35,238 bases of DNA from a virus, in IMG/VR virus record IMGVR_UViG_3300044980_000156, positions 1 through 35,238 of that record; one strand, 5' to 3'. The notes under the pieces were generated by a model, which saw only the letters and a program-made list of their open reading frames with translations, was not told the origin of the DNA and searched no databases. Shown in pieces: positions 12,280 through 19,644 of the stretch; the stretch's first letter is position 1, and each line of letters starts with the position of its first letter. Made by a program: the position numbers and the translations under genes.

Positions 12280-14108
12280 TCCTGCTCGGATGGGAAATCG
12301 AAACGGGAAAGCGCGTGGAAATCCCGGACACCGGGCATCTGGCGTGGTTTGGCCAGACGCAGCTATCCGGGAAGACTACAGCGCTCGAGGCCATCGCCTA
12401 TCGTGGGGAACTGACGGCCGTCGCGTTCATCACGAAACAAGGCGAGGGGGGATTCCTCACCGGCAGGATGATCCCCCCTTATTTCTCCGAACCGACGAAC
12501 GACGAAGAGCAACCGCTCTGGCGATGGGTGAAGTCCATCCTCGAGGCTTCGCAACAGCGCAAAATGAATTTCGAGGAATCCTGGATCATCCGCGCCTGCG
12601 AGGATCCGCGCCTCGCGCAAACGCTGGCCGACGTGCATTCCAACATCAAGGCTTTGCTGGGCGGCGAAGGCGGCTACATCGAAAAAGGCCGCGGCAAGAA
12701 AAAGAAGCGCGAATGGAAATATTCCCGAAAGCCTGTGTCCGGGATGAATGCCGGCATTTACACCAGCCTGAAAGCGTACTTCGATATCGTGATGCCCCAG
12801 CTGGCCCGCCTGCCCTACACCAAGAAACTGAAACTTTTCCCCGGCCTGAACGTGATGGACCTGCGCGAGTACGCCACGGAGACACAGGCGCTCGTGATCC
12901 GCTCGGTGATGGAGTGGGTGTATCAGCACGAAAAGAACGTGCGCGTGATCGTCCCCGAATCGCAGGACTTCGTGCCGCAGGGGAAAAACTCTCCGGTAAA
13001 GATGGCCTGCGAGAACCTGGTGCGAAAGGCCGGGGCCAACAAAAATTTCATGTGGCTGGATTCGCAGGATATGGCCGCAGTGGACAAGATCATGCTGCGG
13101 GCCTGCTCGATCGTGGGCTGCGGCGTGCAAACCGAGGGGCACGAAATCGACCGCACGCTCGCCAGCATGTTTTCCCCCCAGCTGAAACCGATTGACATTG
13201 CCCGGCTGCGCATCGGCGAATTTTTCGTGCGCACGCCGGAAGCGCGCGTTTCCAAAGTGTACGTGCAACCAGCCTGGATGGATAGCGAGCTCCACGCGCA
13301 GGCCATCGCCCGCGGCGAGGAAACCGTCGCCAGTGCGCGGCAGATGTTGCGCGCGTTCAAGAATTCCCGGAAAGAAGCGGAGCCATCGTCCCCGGCGCCG
13401 CTCCAATTACTGCAAATCCAAACTCAGGAGACGGAAGATGAAAAGCCTGGCAGAGCGGATCATCGAACGCAAGGATTGGACGATCGATCAGAAACGGACG
13501 GCGATTCTGACGAGAATATTCGGAGTGCCGGTGCGGGCGCCGAGACGGGGGGAGATGAGGAAATGTGGCGCGAAAAATACGAAACGCTCAAAGCTGAACA
13601 CAGGACGCTGATTGAAGCCCACGACGCGCTGGCCGCGCGCGTGCGCGAATTGACCGAAGGTTACGAGGGAACCCTATCCCGATCAGCCGAAGCCATGACA
13701 AAACATCGGGAAAGCCAGTCCGCGCCGTCCGGCAACGGCCTTTCGCTCACCGTCCCGCAGTTGGACTACATTTACCAATACACGGTGGCGAAGGCGGCGC
13801 ACGAGCCTGGCATTCTGGACCTACTCACTCGCCGGCCCGAACTGCGCGTCACCGTGCAACGGCAAACGGTGGACATGGACGATTCCACGATCGTCGGACG
13901 GATCGCGCGGCTTCTCCACGAAGGATATTTCAAGAGTCCCAAAAACGTGCCCGCGCTGCAAAAGGAATTAAAGCGCCGCGGCTGCGATCAACCCACCACG
14001 AACATTTATAAGCCGATCAACAAACTGGCCGAGATGGGTTTTTTAACCGTGGAAGCCGAAGGCTACCAGGAAGTCCCGGAGATGAAAGTGTCCATCGTGA
14101 AAACGTGA
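12276..14108 (+). CDS. HerA/FtsK-type ATPase with coiled coil and winged-helix tail (610 aa)
   Basis: Walker A is GQTQLSGKTT at residues 26-35, very close to the N-terminus. The Walker B position is VRVIVPESQDF (about 222-232), where the usual Asp-Glu reads Pro-Glu. WLDSQD (about 260-265) fits the HerA/FtsK sensor strand. A basic insert GRGKKKKREW lies near 138-147. After about residue 340 the protein is acidic and disordered, then a coiled coil (about 425-470), then a winged-helix-like region (about 495-595). In tailless membrane phages such as PM2 and PRD1 the genome-packaging motor belongs to this superfamily, so packaging is the leading idea. A role in DNA segregation or in gene control through the C-terminal domain is possible. 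Confidence 0.75.
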   Translation: MILLGWEIETGKRVEIPDTGHLAWFGQTQLSGKTTALEAIAYRGELTAVAFITKQGEGGFLTGRMIPPYFSEPTNDEEQPLWRWVKSILEASQQRKMNFEESWIIRACEDPRLAQTLADVHSNIKALLGGEGGYIEKGRGKKKKREWKYSRKPVSGMNAGIYTSLKAYFDIVMPQLARLPYTKKLKLFPGLNVMDLREYATETQALVIRSVMEWVYQHEKNVRVIVPESQDFVPQGKNSPVKMACENLVRKAGANKNFMWLDSQDMAAVDKIMLRACSIVGCGVQTEGHEIDRTLASMFSPQLKPIDIARLRIGEFFVRTPEARVSKVYVQPAWMDSELHAQAIARGEETVASARQMLRAFKNSRKEAEPSSPAPLQLLQIQTQETEDEKPGRADHRTQGLDDRSETDGDSDENIRSAGAGAETGGDEEMWREKYETLKAEHRTLIEAHDALAARVRELTEGYEGTLSRSAEAMTKHRESQSAPSGNGLSLTVPQLDYIYQYTVAKAAHEPGILDLLTRRPELRVTVQRQTVDMDDSTIVGRIARLLHEGYFKSPKNVPALQKELKRRGCDQPTTNIYKPINKLAEMGFLTVEAEGYQEVPEMKVSIVKT

Positions 14109-14111
14109 TTT

Positions 14112-14369
14112 ATGAAACAAAAACGCATGAACGCTAAACAGATCAAACGATACGACGGCCCGGCCACGATGGAAATTAAACTGCAAGGCGAGGACGGTGC
14201 GATTACTACTGTGTTTTACTTGCTTCCAGATTGGCTCTTGTCGGAATCTGTCTTCGAAAAAACGTGCGACACGGCGCGTTCTTTGTCCGATGCTGCGGAA
14301 GCGCTTTTCGACACAAGGGCTTATGAAAATATTCGCCAATGCACGTTGCCGCGAAAGAATAATTTGTAA
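14112..14369 (+). CDS. Small hypothetical protein (85 aa)
   Basis: A soluble 85-residue protein starting 3 bases after the ATPase stop. It has a basic N-terminus, a short beta-rich centre (MEIKLQGEDGAITTVFYLL) and a helical end with two cysteines. No family was recognised. It probably belongs to the same transcript as the ATPase. Confidence 0.55.
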   Translation: MKQKRMNAKQIKRYDGPATMEIKLQGEDGAITTVFYLLPDWLLSESVFEKTCDTARSLSDAAEALFDTRAYENIRQCTLPRKNNL

Positions 14370-14372
14370 ACC

Positions 14373-14567
14373 ATGAAAGTCAGCGAATATCTGCGGCGGT
14401 ATCAGCTTGCCGGCGAACCGCCCGACAATGGCGGCGACGCGATGCTGGACTTTTGGGGCGGCTGGCTGTGCGGCGCGTGCTATCGCAGCACGATCTGCGA
14501 TTTAAATCAGGCCCGCGAAATGGCCGTCAAGGTCGCGGAATTTATCGAGGCGCATGCTCGTGAGTGA
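14373..14567 (+). CDS. Small hypothetical protein (64 aa)
   Basis: A 64-residue protein with a central WGGWLCGACYRSTIC segment holding three cysteines, flanked by helices. A metal site or disulphide is possible. It starts 3 bases after the previous stop and overlaps the next gene by 14 bases. The family is unknown. Confidence 0.55.
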   Translation: MKVSEYLRRYQLAGEPPDNGGDAMLDFWGGWLCGACYRSTICDLNQAREMAVKVAEFIEAHARE

Positions 14568-14784
14568 ACCGAAGTATCTAGTGATTAGCCTTCGTCAATG
14601 TCCGCACTGCGGCGTTGGCGGCGAACGGTTTATTGTTCCCGTTCCTTTCGGTGGCGCAAATCACAAATGCTCGCAGTGTGGCGGATTTGTCTCTATCGTA
14701 ACGGAAGGCTTTTCAGTTACGCATGTTCTTGAAGATCATCAAGCGTTGATGCGTGACTACGAAGATCGGCCAACTGAGTTATGA
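14554..14784 (+). CDS. Zinc-ribbon protein (76 aa)
   Basis: CPHC (about residues 16-19) and CSQC (about 39-42) form a C-x2-C-x19-C-x2-C zinc ribbon. The rest is a short beta-rich segment and a helical acidic tail. Such small ribbons commonly bind nucleic acids or proteins. No specific partner can be named. The start overlaps the previous gene by 14 bases. GTG a little downstream is an alternative. Confidence 0.6.
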   Translation: MLVSEPKYLVISLRQCPHCGVGGERFIVPVPFGGANHKCSQCGGFVSIVTEGFSVTHVLEDHQALMRDYEDRPTEL

Positions 14785-14969
14785 CCGAACACTTTCCAAA
14801 ATCGACGATCAGCGCGACGGGCTGGTGCCGGAAGTGCAATCGCAACACCGAACACCAGGTGGACGACGGCCGTCTCGGGCGCTGCCTGGACCCGGAGCAT
14901 CCCGCGCCCTCGTCGCGGGCGGCAGATGCGCCGAAGCCGGCCGAACAGAAAGGCTTGTTCGAAAAATGA
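14781..14969 (+). CDS. Zinc-ribbon phage protein (62 aa)
   Basis: The protein contains GWCRKCNRNTEHQVDDGR followed by RCLDPEHP, a pattern I recognise from small hypothetical proteins in many phages of soil bacteria. The cysteines and the final histidine suggest one zinc site. ATGA overlaps link it to both neighbours. The function is not known. Confidence 0.6.
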   Translation: MTEHFPKSTISATGWCRKCNRNTEHQVDDGRLGRCLDPEHPAPSSRAADAPKPAEQKGLFEK

Positions 14970-15256
14970 GCAAGAAAACCCGCAGCGGAGCGAAGGGCGG
15001 ACGGAAAGTAGGGAAGAGAAGCAGGGCCAAACTGGCTTCTCATTCTGAGCTGGGGCCGTCCGTCCCTCCCTCCGCTGCATCATTCGTTCCGAAATCGGAA
15101 CTGCGCGCCGCGCTGCGGGATGCTTTACACTTTTACGATCGAATGGCGGGGAATATTCGCACGGAGTACGGCTGGACGGCGGCGGACGTGATACGCCTCG
15201 AGGAACTTCGAAAGCTGGCGAAGGGAAAGAGCAAGACGCCCCGGCCCGCGCGGTGA
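14966..15256 (+). CDS. Small basic protein (96 aa)
   Basis: The start is ATG 14966, overlapping the previous stop (ATGA). The first 30 residues are strongly basic (SKKTRSGAKGGRKVGKRSR), as in nucleic-acid-binding tails. The C-terminal half is a helical domain (ELRAALRDALHFYDRM). A DNA-binding or condensing role is possible. No family was recognised. The frame is open upstream to 14753 only as a shadow of the preceding genes. Confidence 0.55.
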   Translation: MSKKTRSGAKGGRKVGKRSRAKLASHSELGPSVPPSAASFVPKSELRAALRDALHFYDRMAGNIRTEYGWTAADVIRLEELRKLAKGKSKTPRPAR

Positions 15257-15287
15257 GCGCGAAATAAAACCGAGGCGCTTTTGCGGT
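15255..15287 (+). ncRNA. Possible divergent leader hairpin of the same family
   Basis: The segment keeps the GAGCG start and GCGGTAA end of the GGYAA elements. CGCGAAA pairs with TTTTGCG over 7 positions including one G-T, but the inner stem and the GGYAA loop are missing. It ends 4 bases before ATG 15292. It is listed as a weak relative only. Confidence 0.3.
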
Positions 15288-15291
15288 AAAA

Positions 15292-15663
15292 ATGCTCCTG
15301 GAATGCATTTTGATCAGCGCGTCCCTTTGCCGCGCCATCCATTCGCGGCCGATCGTGGCCCTCGGCGCGGGCCAGGCCGTCGCGCTTCTGGCCGATGGCG
15401 ATCTGACGCGCCGAAATATCAAACAGGGCGGAATGGAAGTGGATCCGCTGGCGCGCGTTTTCATCGGCGCGCATCCCAGCTGGCCGCGCATGGTTCCGAT
15501 GGGCATCGTCCAGACGGCCGCGGGGATGTGGCTTGCGCAAAAAATGAAATCCAGCCGGCATGAGTGGCTGCGGCGCTGGTGGTGGCTTCCCCAAACCGCG
15601 GGGATCGCCGGAAACGCGCAGGGATTTATTTACAGCTACGTCCACTGGAAGCGAGGTTTCTAA
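15292..15663 (+). CDS. Integral membrane protein (123 aa)
   Basis: At least three hydrophobic stretches are visible: about residues 2-35 (LLECILISASL...VALGAGQAVALLADG), about 68-82 (MVPMGIVQTAAGMWLA) and a final segment. The pattern with G-D-L-T-x-R and M-E-x-D-P-L near the first loop is like the DxxTT...E-x-N-P region of small bacterial four-helix membrane proteins (DUF5658-like), but the match is loose. The gene follows a hairpin leader. Function is unknown. A membrane channel or holin-type role cannot be excluded. Confidence 0.55.
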   Translation: MLLECILISASLCRAIHSRPIVALGAGQAVALLADGDLTRRNIKQGGMEVDPLARVFIGAHPSWPRMVPMGIVQTAAGMWLAQKMKSSRHEWLRRWWWLPQTAGIAGNAQGFIYSYVHWKRGF

Positions 15664-15670
15664 AAACACC

Positions 15671-15928
15671 ATGAAACTCGTGTGCGAATGCGGCAAGGAA
15701 TTCCTGATTCACAACCCGCCGCTCTTTTTGGAAATTAGTATGATCGTGATCGAACATTCGCGTTCCTATCATCAGCCGGTGACGATGAAAGCCGTGTGTC
15801 AATGCGGCGCCGAACGCACGATCGGGCCTGGAACTGGCAACTGGCAACGGAACCGGGATGCGATGCACCGCCGCGGCGTCCTGGATGGCGAATGGTTCCG
15901 CCAACATACTGCCTGCGAAGTGGTCTAA
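15671..15928 (+). CDS. Small cysteine-containing protein, zinc-ribbon-like (85 aa)
   Basis: CECG near residues 5-8 and CQCG near 44-47 form two C-x-C knuckles suitable for one zinc ion. A further Cys lies at the C-terminus. The centre is a short beta-rich segment. ATG 15671 lies 7 bases after the previous stop. The ORF is open from 15560 only as a shadow of the membrane protein gene. A nucleic-acid- or protein-binding role is plausible but unproven. Confidence 0.5.
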   Translation: MKLVCECGKEFLIHNPPLFLEISMIVIEHSRSYHQPVTMKAVCQCGAERTIGPGTGNWQRNRDAMHRRGVLDGEWFRQHTACEVV

Positions 15929-15937
15929 TCGTCTGAA

Positions 15938-16171
15938 ATGGCCAGCCATGCGATTTGCAGGGGGGTAGGACGCACGATCGGAGAGGGAATGCCCTTCGGG
16001 AGACAGGTAAAATGCCAGTCCTGCCCACACCGGGAGAGCCGAAACTCCCCGGTATTGAGTAAACCGTGCCCAAAGTGCGGCAGTAGAATGACTTACGCCG
16101 TGCCGCAGTACGGCGATCAGCCCGTAACCCCGGATCTGGGCGCGAAGCGGCAAACCAGACTTTTTTCTTGA
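15938..16171 (+). CDS. Zinc-ribbon protein (77 aa)
   Basis: The cysteines in KCQSCPHR and PCPKCGS form a C-x2-C-x(n)-C-x2-C ribbon, and a short tail follows. It lies directly before the cytosine methyltransferase gene, whose possible TTG start overlaps its stop. The N-terminus is somewhat uncertain. No family was recognised. Confidence 0.5.
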   Translation: MASHAICRGVGRTIGEGMPFGRQVKCQSCPHRESRNSPVLSKPCPKCGSRMTYAVPQYGDQPVTPDLGAKRQTRLFS

Positions 16172-16179
16172 CGGAGAAA

Positions 16180-17520
16180 ATGCGTGTGGCTCTTTCCCCC
16201 ATCCATATCCTCTCGCTTTGCTCCGGGACGGGCATGCTCGATGAAGGACTTTGCCTCGGGCTTCCGGGATCCCGCGTTGTGGGTTACGTCGAGCGGGAAG
16301 CCTTCTGCGCGGCGCTTCTCCTGGCCCGGATGGCGGACGAGGCTCTGGTTCCGGCACCTGTCTGGTGCGGAAACCTTGAGGACTTCCCCGGCGCCGGATG
16401 GCGCGGAAGCGTGGACGGAATCACTGCGGGCTTCCCGTGCCAGCCGTGGAGCCAGTCCGGGAAACGGCTCGGCGCCGCAGACGAGCGATGGATCTGGCCC
16501 GCCATCGTGGGAATCGCTCGCGATGTGGGACCGTCTTTCCTGTTCCTGGAAAACGTGCCTGACCTTGTTTCCTCGGACGGACTGGCCCGAGTTCTCGGCG
16601 ACCTTGCCGGACTCGGGTTCGATGCGGAATGGATTTCTATCCGAGCGTCCGATGTGGGAGCCGCCCACCAGCGAAAGCGAATTTTTATTTTGGCCGTCCG
16701 CCCGGGGCGAGGATTCGGAATCCTGCGGGAATCATCCGAGGAATGGCGCGGCGCATTCGGGGGATTCGTTGACGGGAGTGGCGCGCAACTGGCCAACGGT
16801 TTACGGCCAGGGAGCGGGGAATTCAGGCCCGGACGGGAACGAATTTTCGACGATGGCGCGCGAGTGGCAGACGCCGGCGGCGGACAGTTTCCGATCGAGG
16901 GGCCTCGATCGCCGGAACGAAATGGGCCTGGATCAGCAAGCGAGATTCTGGCCGACGCCGCAGGTGCACGATCTGGAAAATCCGAAAACGCCGGAACAGA
17001 TTCAGAAGATGCGCGAGGACGGGGCGGGATGTCGGAATCTGAACGAGACGGCAGATCAATGGCAGACTCCATCCTCGGCGGACGAACGTCGGAGCGGGAA
17101 TTACGGCCGAGGCGAGGGGAATCCGACATTTTCACAGCAAGCGAAAAATTGGCCCACGGCCGGGGCGAACGATCACAAGGGATCGGCGAAGGAAGGCCAG
17201 AGGCGGCGCCAATTGGACGAAGCGGCAGTGCATTTATTTTCGCCCCCGGCCCCGCCGATCCCGTCTGGCGAGACATTCTCTGCCGAAGCCCATATCTCGG
17301 CCCCGCGATTGCCGCTGGCAGTGTCCGTGTCTGGTGGGACGACGCGAACCGATCTTTCATCGCGCAAACGCCTGAATCCTTGCTTTGCGGCGTGGCTGAT
17401 GGGCATGCCCTGGTGGTGGACGAATCCCGCGCCGATCAGCTTCGCGCGATCGGAAATGGAGTCGTGGCGCTGCAGGCTGCGGTCGCGTTTAGAATCCTTG
17501 CTCGCCGATTCCGTAAATGA
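16180..17520 (+). CDS. DNA (cytosine-C5) methyltransferase
   Basis: All main C5-methyltransferase motifs are visible (residue numbers count from a TTG at 16168; subtract 4 for ATG 16180). Motif I is LSLCSGTGMLDEGL (about 15-28), IV is GFPCQPWSQSGKRLG with catalytic Cys91, VI is LFLENVPDL (ENV about 128-130), VIII is QRKRIFILA (about 168-176) and X is QLRAIGNGVVALQAAVAF near the C-terminus. It methylates cytosine in DNA at a site that cannot be read from sequence. Between VIII and X lies a long variable region with five [LVM]A[DNH] repeats. The same bases code for a second protein in the +2 frame. No restriction enzyme is nearby, so self-protection or regulation is likely. TTG 16168 is an alternative start. 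Confidence 0.9.
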   Translation: MRVALSPIHILSLCSGTGMLDEGLCLGLPGSRVVGYVEREAFCAALLLARMADEALVPAPVWCGNLEDFPGAGWRGSVDGITAGFPCQPWSQSGKRLGAADERWIWPAIVGIARDVGPSFLFLENVPDLVSSDGLARVLGDLAGLGFDAEWISIRASDVGAAHQRKRIFILAVRPGRGFGILRESSEEWRGAFGGFVDGSGAQLANGLRPGSGEFRPGRERIFDDGARVADAGGGQFPIEGPRSPERNGPGSASEILADAAGARSGKSENAGTDSEDARGRGGMSESERDGRSMADSILGGRTSERELRPRRGESDIFTASEKLAHGRGERSQGIGEGRPEAAPIGRSGSAFIFAPGPADPVWRDILCRSPYLGPAIAAGSVRVWWDDANRSFIAQTPESLLCGVADGHALVVDESRADQLRAIGNGVVALQAAVAFRILARRFRK

Positions 17521-17524
17521 ATAA
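16184..17524 (+). CDS. Overlapping-frame protein with WPTP repeats, inside the methyltransferase gene (446 aa)
   Basis: A second open frame runs the whole length of the methyltransferase gene without a stop. In its C-terminal half it has five W-[PQ]-T-x repeats with matching downstream residues (RNWPTVYG, REWQTPAAD, RFWPTPQVHD, DQWQTPSSAD, KNWPTAGAND). It then has RLNPCFAAWLMGMPWWWT, which matches the LNP-x(2)-V-x-WLMG-P-x-GWT signature I know from phage methylase-associated proteins. The repeats are the same bases as the LAD/VAD/MAD repeats of the methyltransferase, all in register. The N-terminal half is Ser/Arg/Pro-rich and looks like frame noise, so the real product may start internally or be made by frameshifting. 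Confidence 0.5.
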   Translation: MWLFPPSISSRFAPGRACSMKDFASGFRDPALWVTSSGKPSARRFSWPGWRTRLWFRHLSGAETLRTSPAPDGAEAWTESLRASRASRGASPGNGSAPQTSDGSGPPSWESLAMWDRLSCSWKTCLTLFPRTDWPEFSATLPDSGSMRNGFLSERPMWEPPTSESEFLFWPSARGEDSESCGNHPRNGAAHSGDSLTGVARNWPTVYGQGAGNSGPDGNEFSTMAREWQTPAADSFRSRGLDRRNEMGLDQQARFWPTPQVHDLENPKTPEQIQKMREDGAGCRNLNETADQWQTPSSADERRSGNYGRGEGNPTFSQQAKNWPTAGANDHKGSAKEGQRRRQLDEAAVHLFSPPAPPIPSGETFSAEAHISAPRLPLAVSVSGGTTRTDLSSRKRLNPCFAAWLMGMPWWWTNPAPISFARSEMESWRCRLRSRLESLLADSVNE

Positions 17525-19052
17525 TGCCGACATCGAATTGATCCAGGCCAACGCCCGGGCCCTGCCCCTCGGGGATCGCTCCGTCCAGTGCATCGTCACT
17601 TCGCCGCCCTATTGGGGTCTTCGCAAATACTCCGGCGAACAGGAATTCGTGTGGCTTCCGTGGCCGATCGGCGCGGAACGCGATATTCCGCCGGGCCAGC
17701 GGCAAAGCGAACTTTGCAGCCATTCATGGATCGGCACGGAGCAAAACTGCGCGACCGAAAAAGCGCGTTGGCAAAATGCAAACAGCGGAGCGGCGCTGGC
17801 TTCTGGAAATACGCGCCCGGTGGAGGAAAGCGATCGAGGCCAGAATCCCACGGCGCAGACGATGCATTCGACGTGCTCGCTCTGCGGGGCCTGGCGCGGC
17901 GCTTACGGGATGGAACCGACCATCGAAATGTACGTTCAGCACACGGTGGAAATTCTGCGCGAACTTCGCCGCGTGCTGCGGCCCGATGGCGTGCTGTTCT
18001 GGAATATCGGGGATAGTTACGCGGGTGTCGGTGGCTTTTCGTCAGGCGCGCCGTCAAATGTCAGCAGCAAGAGTGGTCTGTATGGCGAGACTGGCGCATT
18101 AAAGCGCGGAGGCCAGAAGCCGCAAGGCACGTTAAAGCCCAAAGACCTTTGCCTCATCCCGTCCCGCGTGGCCATCGCCGCGCAGGCGGATGGCTGGTGG
18201 ATTCGCTCCATCATCGTGTGGGCCAAGCCCAATCCCATGCCGGAATCCTGCCAGGACCGTCCCACGGACGCTTACGAACACATTTTGATGCTCACGAAAT
18301 CCGAGCATTACTTTTGGGACGCGGACGCCGTGCGTGAACCGGCCATTCAGAATGGGCAACGCGGCACCGCTGATTACGCCCAAGTGCCAGGCGGCGGTGA
18401 CAATAGCGGACTATCGCGAAAAATGTTCGGTTACACATCAAAAGGAACGCACTCGCGCGGCAAAGGCGATGGAGGGCCGAAAGCCCGGGCCCGGGCGACC
18501 GAGGATAATTTTCGCGACTGGACCGATTCGACGCGGGACGTGCTCGGCTATCGAAATATTCGCAACGTGTGGATGTTCGCGACGCAGCCGTTCGCCGGCG
18601 CGCATTTCGCCACGTTTCCAGAGGAATTGCCGCGGCGCTGCATCCTGGCGGCGACGTCCGCCAAAGGCGCGTGCGCGCAGTGTGGCGCGCCGTGGGAGCG
18701 CGTCACTCGATCAAAGTTTTGCGGCAACTGGAATCCCGGCCCGGGCAGCAACGGTCCGATGAAAGTAAACGCGCAGAAGGAAGATCGCAAAGGCGAAGAA
18801 TTCAGCGCGGAATGGGAATCGCCAGAAACGATCGGCTGGACGCCCGCTTGCCGCTGTCCGGGGCAACGCGGGAAAACGGTTCCCTGCGTGGTGCTCGATC
18901 CCTTCGCGGGGAGCGGGACTACCGGCCGCGTGGCCCGGAGCCTTCGCCGGCGCGCGATCCTTGCCGATGTGGCCTACGGCGCCGGAGACGAATACCGGAA
19001 ACTCGCGCTCGATCGCATTCGCGGCGTGGACGTGGAACTTCCGTTCTTATGA
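17517..19052 (+). CDS. Beta-class DNA N4-cytosine or N6-adenine methyltransferase (511 aa)
   Basis: The catalytic motif IV SPPYWGL (about residues 29-35) lies near the N-terminus. The AdoMet-binding motif I LDPFAGSGTTGRVA (about 460-473) lies near the C-terminus, the order of the beta class. SPPYW suggests N4-cytosine, but N6-adenine cannot be excluded. Two inserted cysteine sites are visible: C-x-HSW with CSLCGAWRG, and CAQCGAPW with a later ACRC, probably zinc-binding. ATGA overlap ties it to the C5 methyltransferase gene. It probably protects the viral DNA from host restriction. No cognate nuclease is present. About 511 residues is long for the family because of the zinc-bearing inserts. 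Confidence 0.9.
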   Translation: MNNADIELIQANARALPLGDRSVQCIVTSPPYWGLRKYSGEQEFVWLPWPIGAERDIPPGQRQSELCSHSWIGTEQNCATEKARWQNANSGAALASGNTRPVEESDRGQNPTAQTMHSTCSLCGAWRGAYGMEPTIEMYVQHTVEILRELRRVLRPDGVLFWNIGDSYAGVGGFSSGAPSNVSSKSGLYGETGALKRGGQKPQGTLKPKDLCLIPSRVAIAAQADGWWIRSIIVWAKPNPMPESCQDRPTDAYEHILMLTKSEHYFWDADAVREPAIQNGQRGTADYAQVPGGGDNSGLSRKMFGYTSKGTHSRGKGDGGPKARARATEDNFRDWTDSTRDVLGYRNIRNVWMFATQPFAGAHFATFPEELPRRCILAATSAKGACAQCGAPWERVTRSKFCGNWNPGPGSNGPMKVNAQKEDRKGEEFSAEWESPETIGWTPACRCPGQRGKTVPCVVLDPFAGSGTTGRVARSLRRRAILADVAYGAGDEYRKLALDRIRGVDVELPFL

Positions 19053-19228
19053 ATTGCCCACGCTGCGGCTGGCCGTTAAAAGAGTCCAAACCTTCGCGGA
19101 AATGGCTGCGGTTTTTTCGCTGCGAGGAATGCTGCTCGGATTGGCACTTCGTGGATGGGATTTTGCAAATGGGGAAAACAGGGCGCCTGGATTTAGTCCC
19201 TCGATCGCGCCTTGATCTTGCGAGGTAA
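19049..19228 (+). CDS. Zinc-ribbon protein (59 aa)
   Basis: CPRC (residues 3-6) and CEEC (25-28) form a compact zinc ribbon with aromatic residues around it, followed by DWHFVDG. ATGA overlap with the methyltransferase stop shows coupling. Possible roles are DNA or protein binding. It could also be an accessory of the methyltransferase. No family was recognised. Confidence 0.55.
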   Translation: MNCPRCGWPLKESKPSRKWLRFFRCEECCSDWHFVDGILQMGKTGRLDLVPRSRLDLAR

Positions 19229-19297
19229 ACTTTAGTACCACTTTCGAGGTACCCGCGTACTATTACCCTCCCCGCTTCCTTCCGGCATTCTCTCTAC

Positions 19298-19501
19298 ATG
19301 GACCCCCAAACAGCCGTACCCCAAATGTTCGTTGACAGACGAAAGCGGGCCGAACGCCGGCGGGAACAGAGGCCGGTGGTGGAGGATCGCCGCGCTACGG
19401 ACTGGCGGCGCGCGGCCGATCGCATGGAGCGCGACGGCAGGCCCGTGACGGCGCTTTTCTTTCGGAATGAAGCGGCCCGCGTGGAAGGGGAAAGCCGATG
19501 A
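19298..19501 (+). CDS. Small arginine-rich protein (67 aa)
   Basis: A 67-residue protein with many Arg/Glu pairs (DRRKRAERRREQRP), likely helical or disordered and nucleic-acid-interacting. The 69-base gap before it has inverted GTACC elements and no clear ribosome binding site. Its stop overlaps the next ATG (ATGA). It is close to the end of the rightward unit. Confidence in the exact start is modest. Confidence 0.45.
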   Translation: MDPQTAVPQMFVDRRKRAERRREQRPVVEDRRATDWRRAADRMERDGRPVTALFFRNEAARVEGESR

Positions 19502-19644
19502 TGGCCTGGATGGTCTACGGTTTAAATCTGGCGGGGTTTCTCGGCACCTGGTGGGCTTTCCTGATCGTGGCCGCGAATGCGTTCCACTCGCGGCCGTTAC
19601 AGCATGAAACGGAATGCACGTCCCTGTTCGGCAGTGCCCTCTAA
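19498..19644 (+). CDS. Small membrane protein at the end of the rightward unit (48 aa)
   Basis: A 48-residue ORF starting ATGATG at 19498 with an ATGA overlap. One hydrophobic helix (YGLNLAGFLGTWWAFLIVAA) is followed by a short polar tail. Its last 48 bases overlap the end of the oppositely transcribed gene at 19597-19839, so the two transcription units collide tail to tail here. No intrinsic terminator is visible. Confidence 0.45.
   Translation: MMAWMVYGLNLAGFLGTWWAFLIVAANAFHSRPLQHETECTSLFGSAL

Noticed and set aside
12363-13406. 347-residue minus ORF opposite the ATPase
   Set aside because: His/Gly-rich composition typical of a reverse frame in GC-rich DNA. No motif and no coupled neighbours.
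16284-17360. 358-residue minus ORF opposite the methyltransferase gene
   Set aside because: Pro/Ser/Arg-rich shadow. Unlike the plus second frame, it shows no recognisable repeated motif or known signature.
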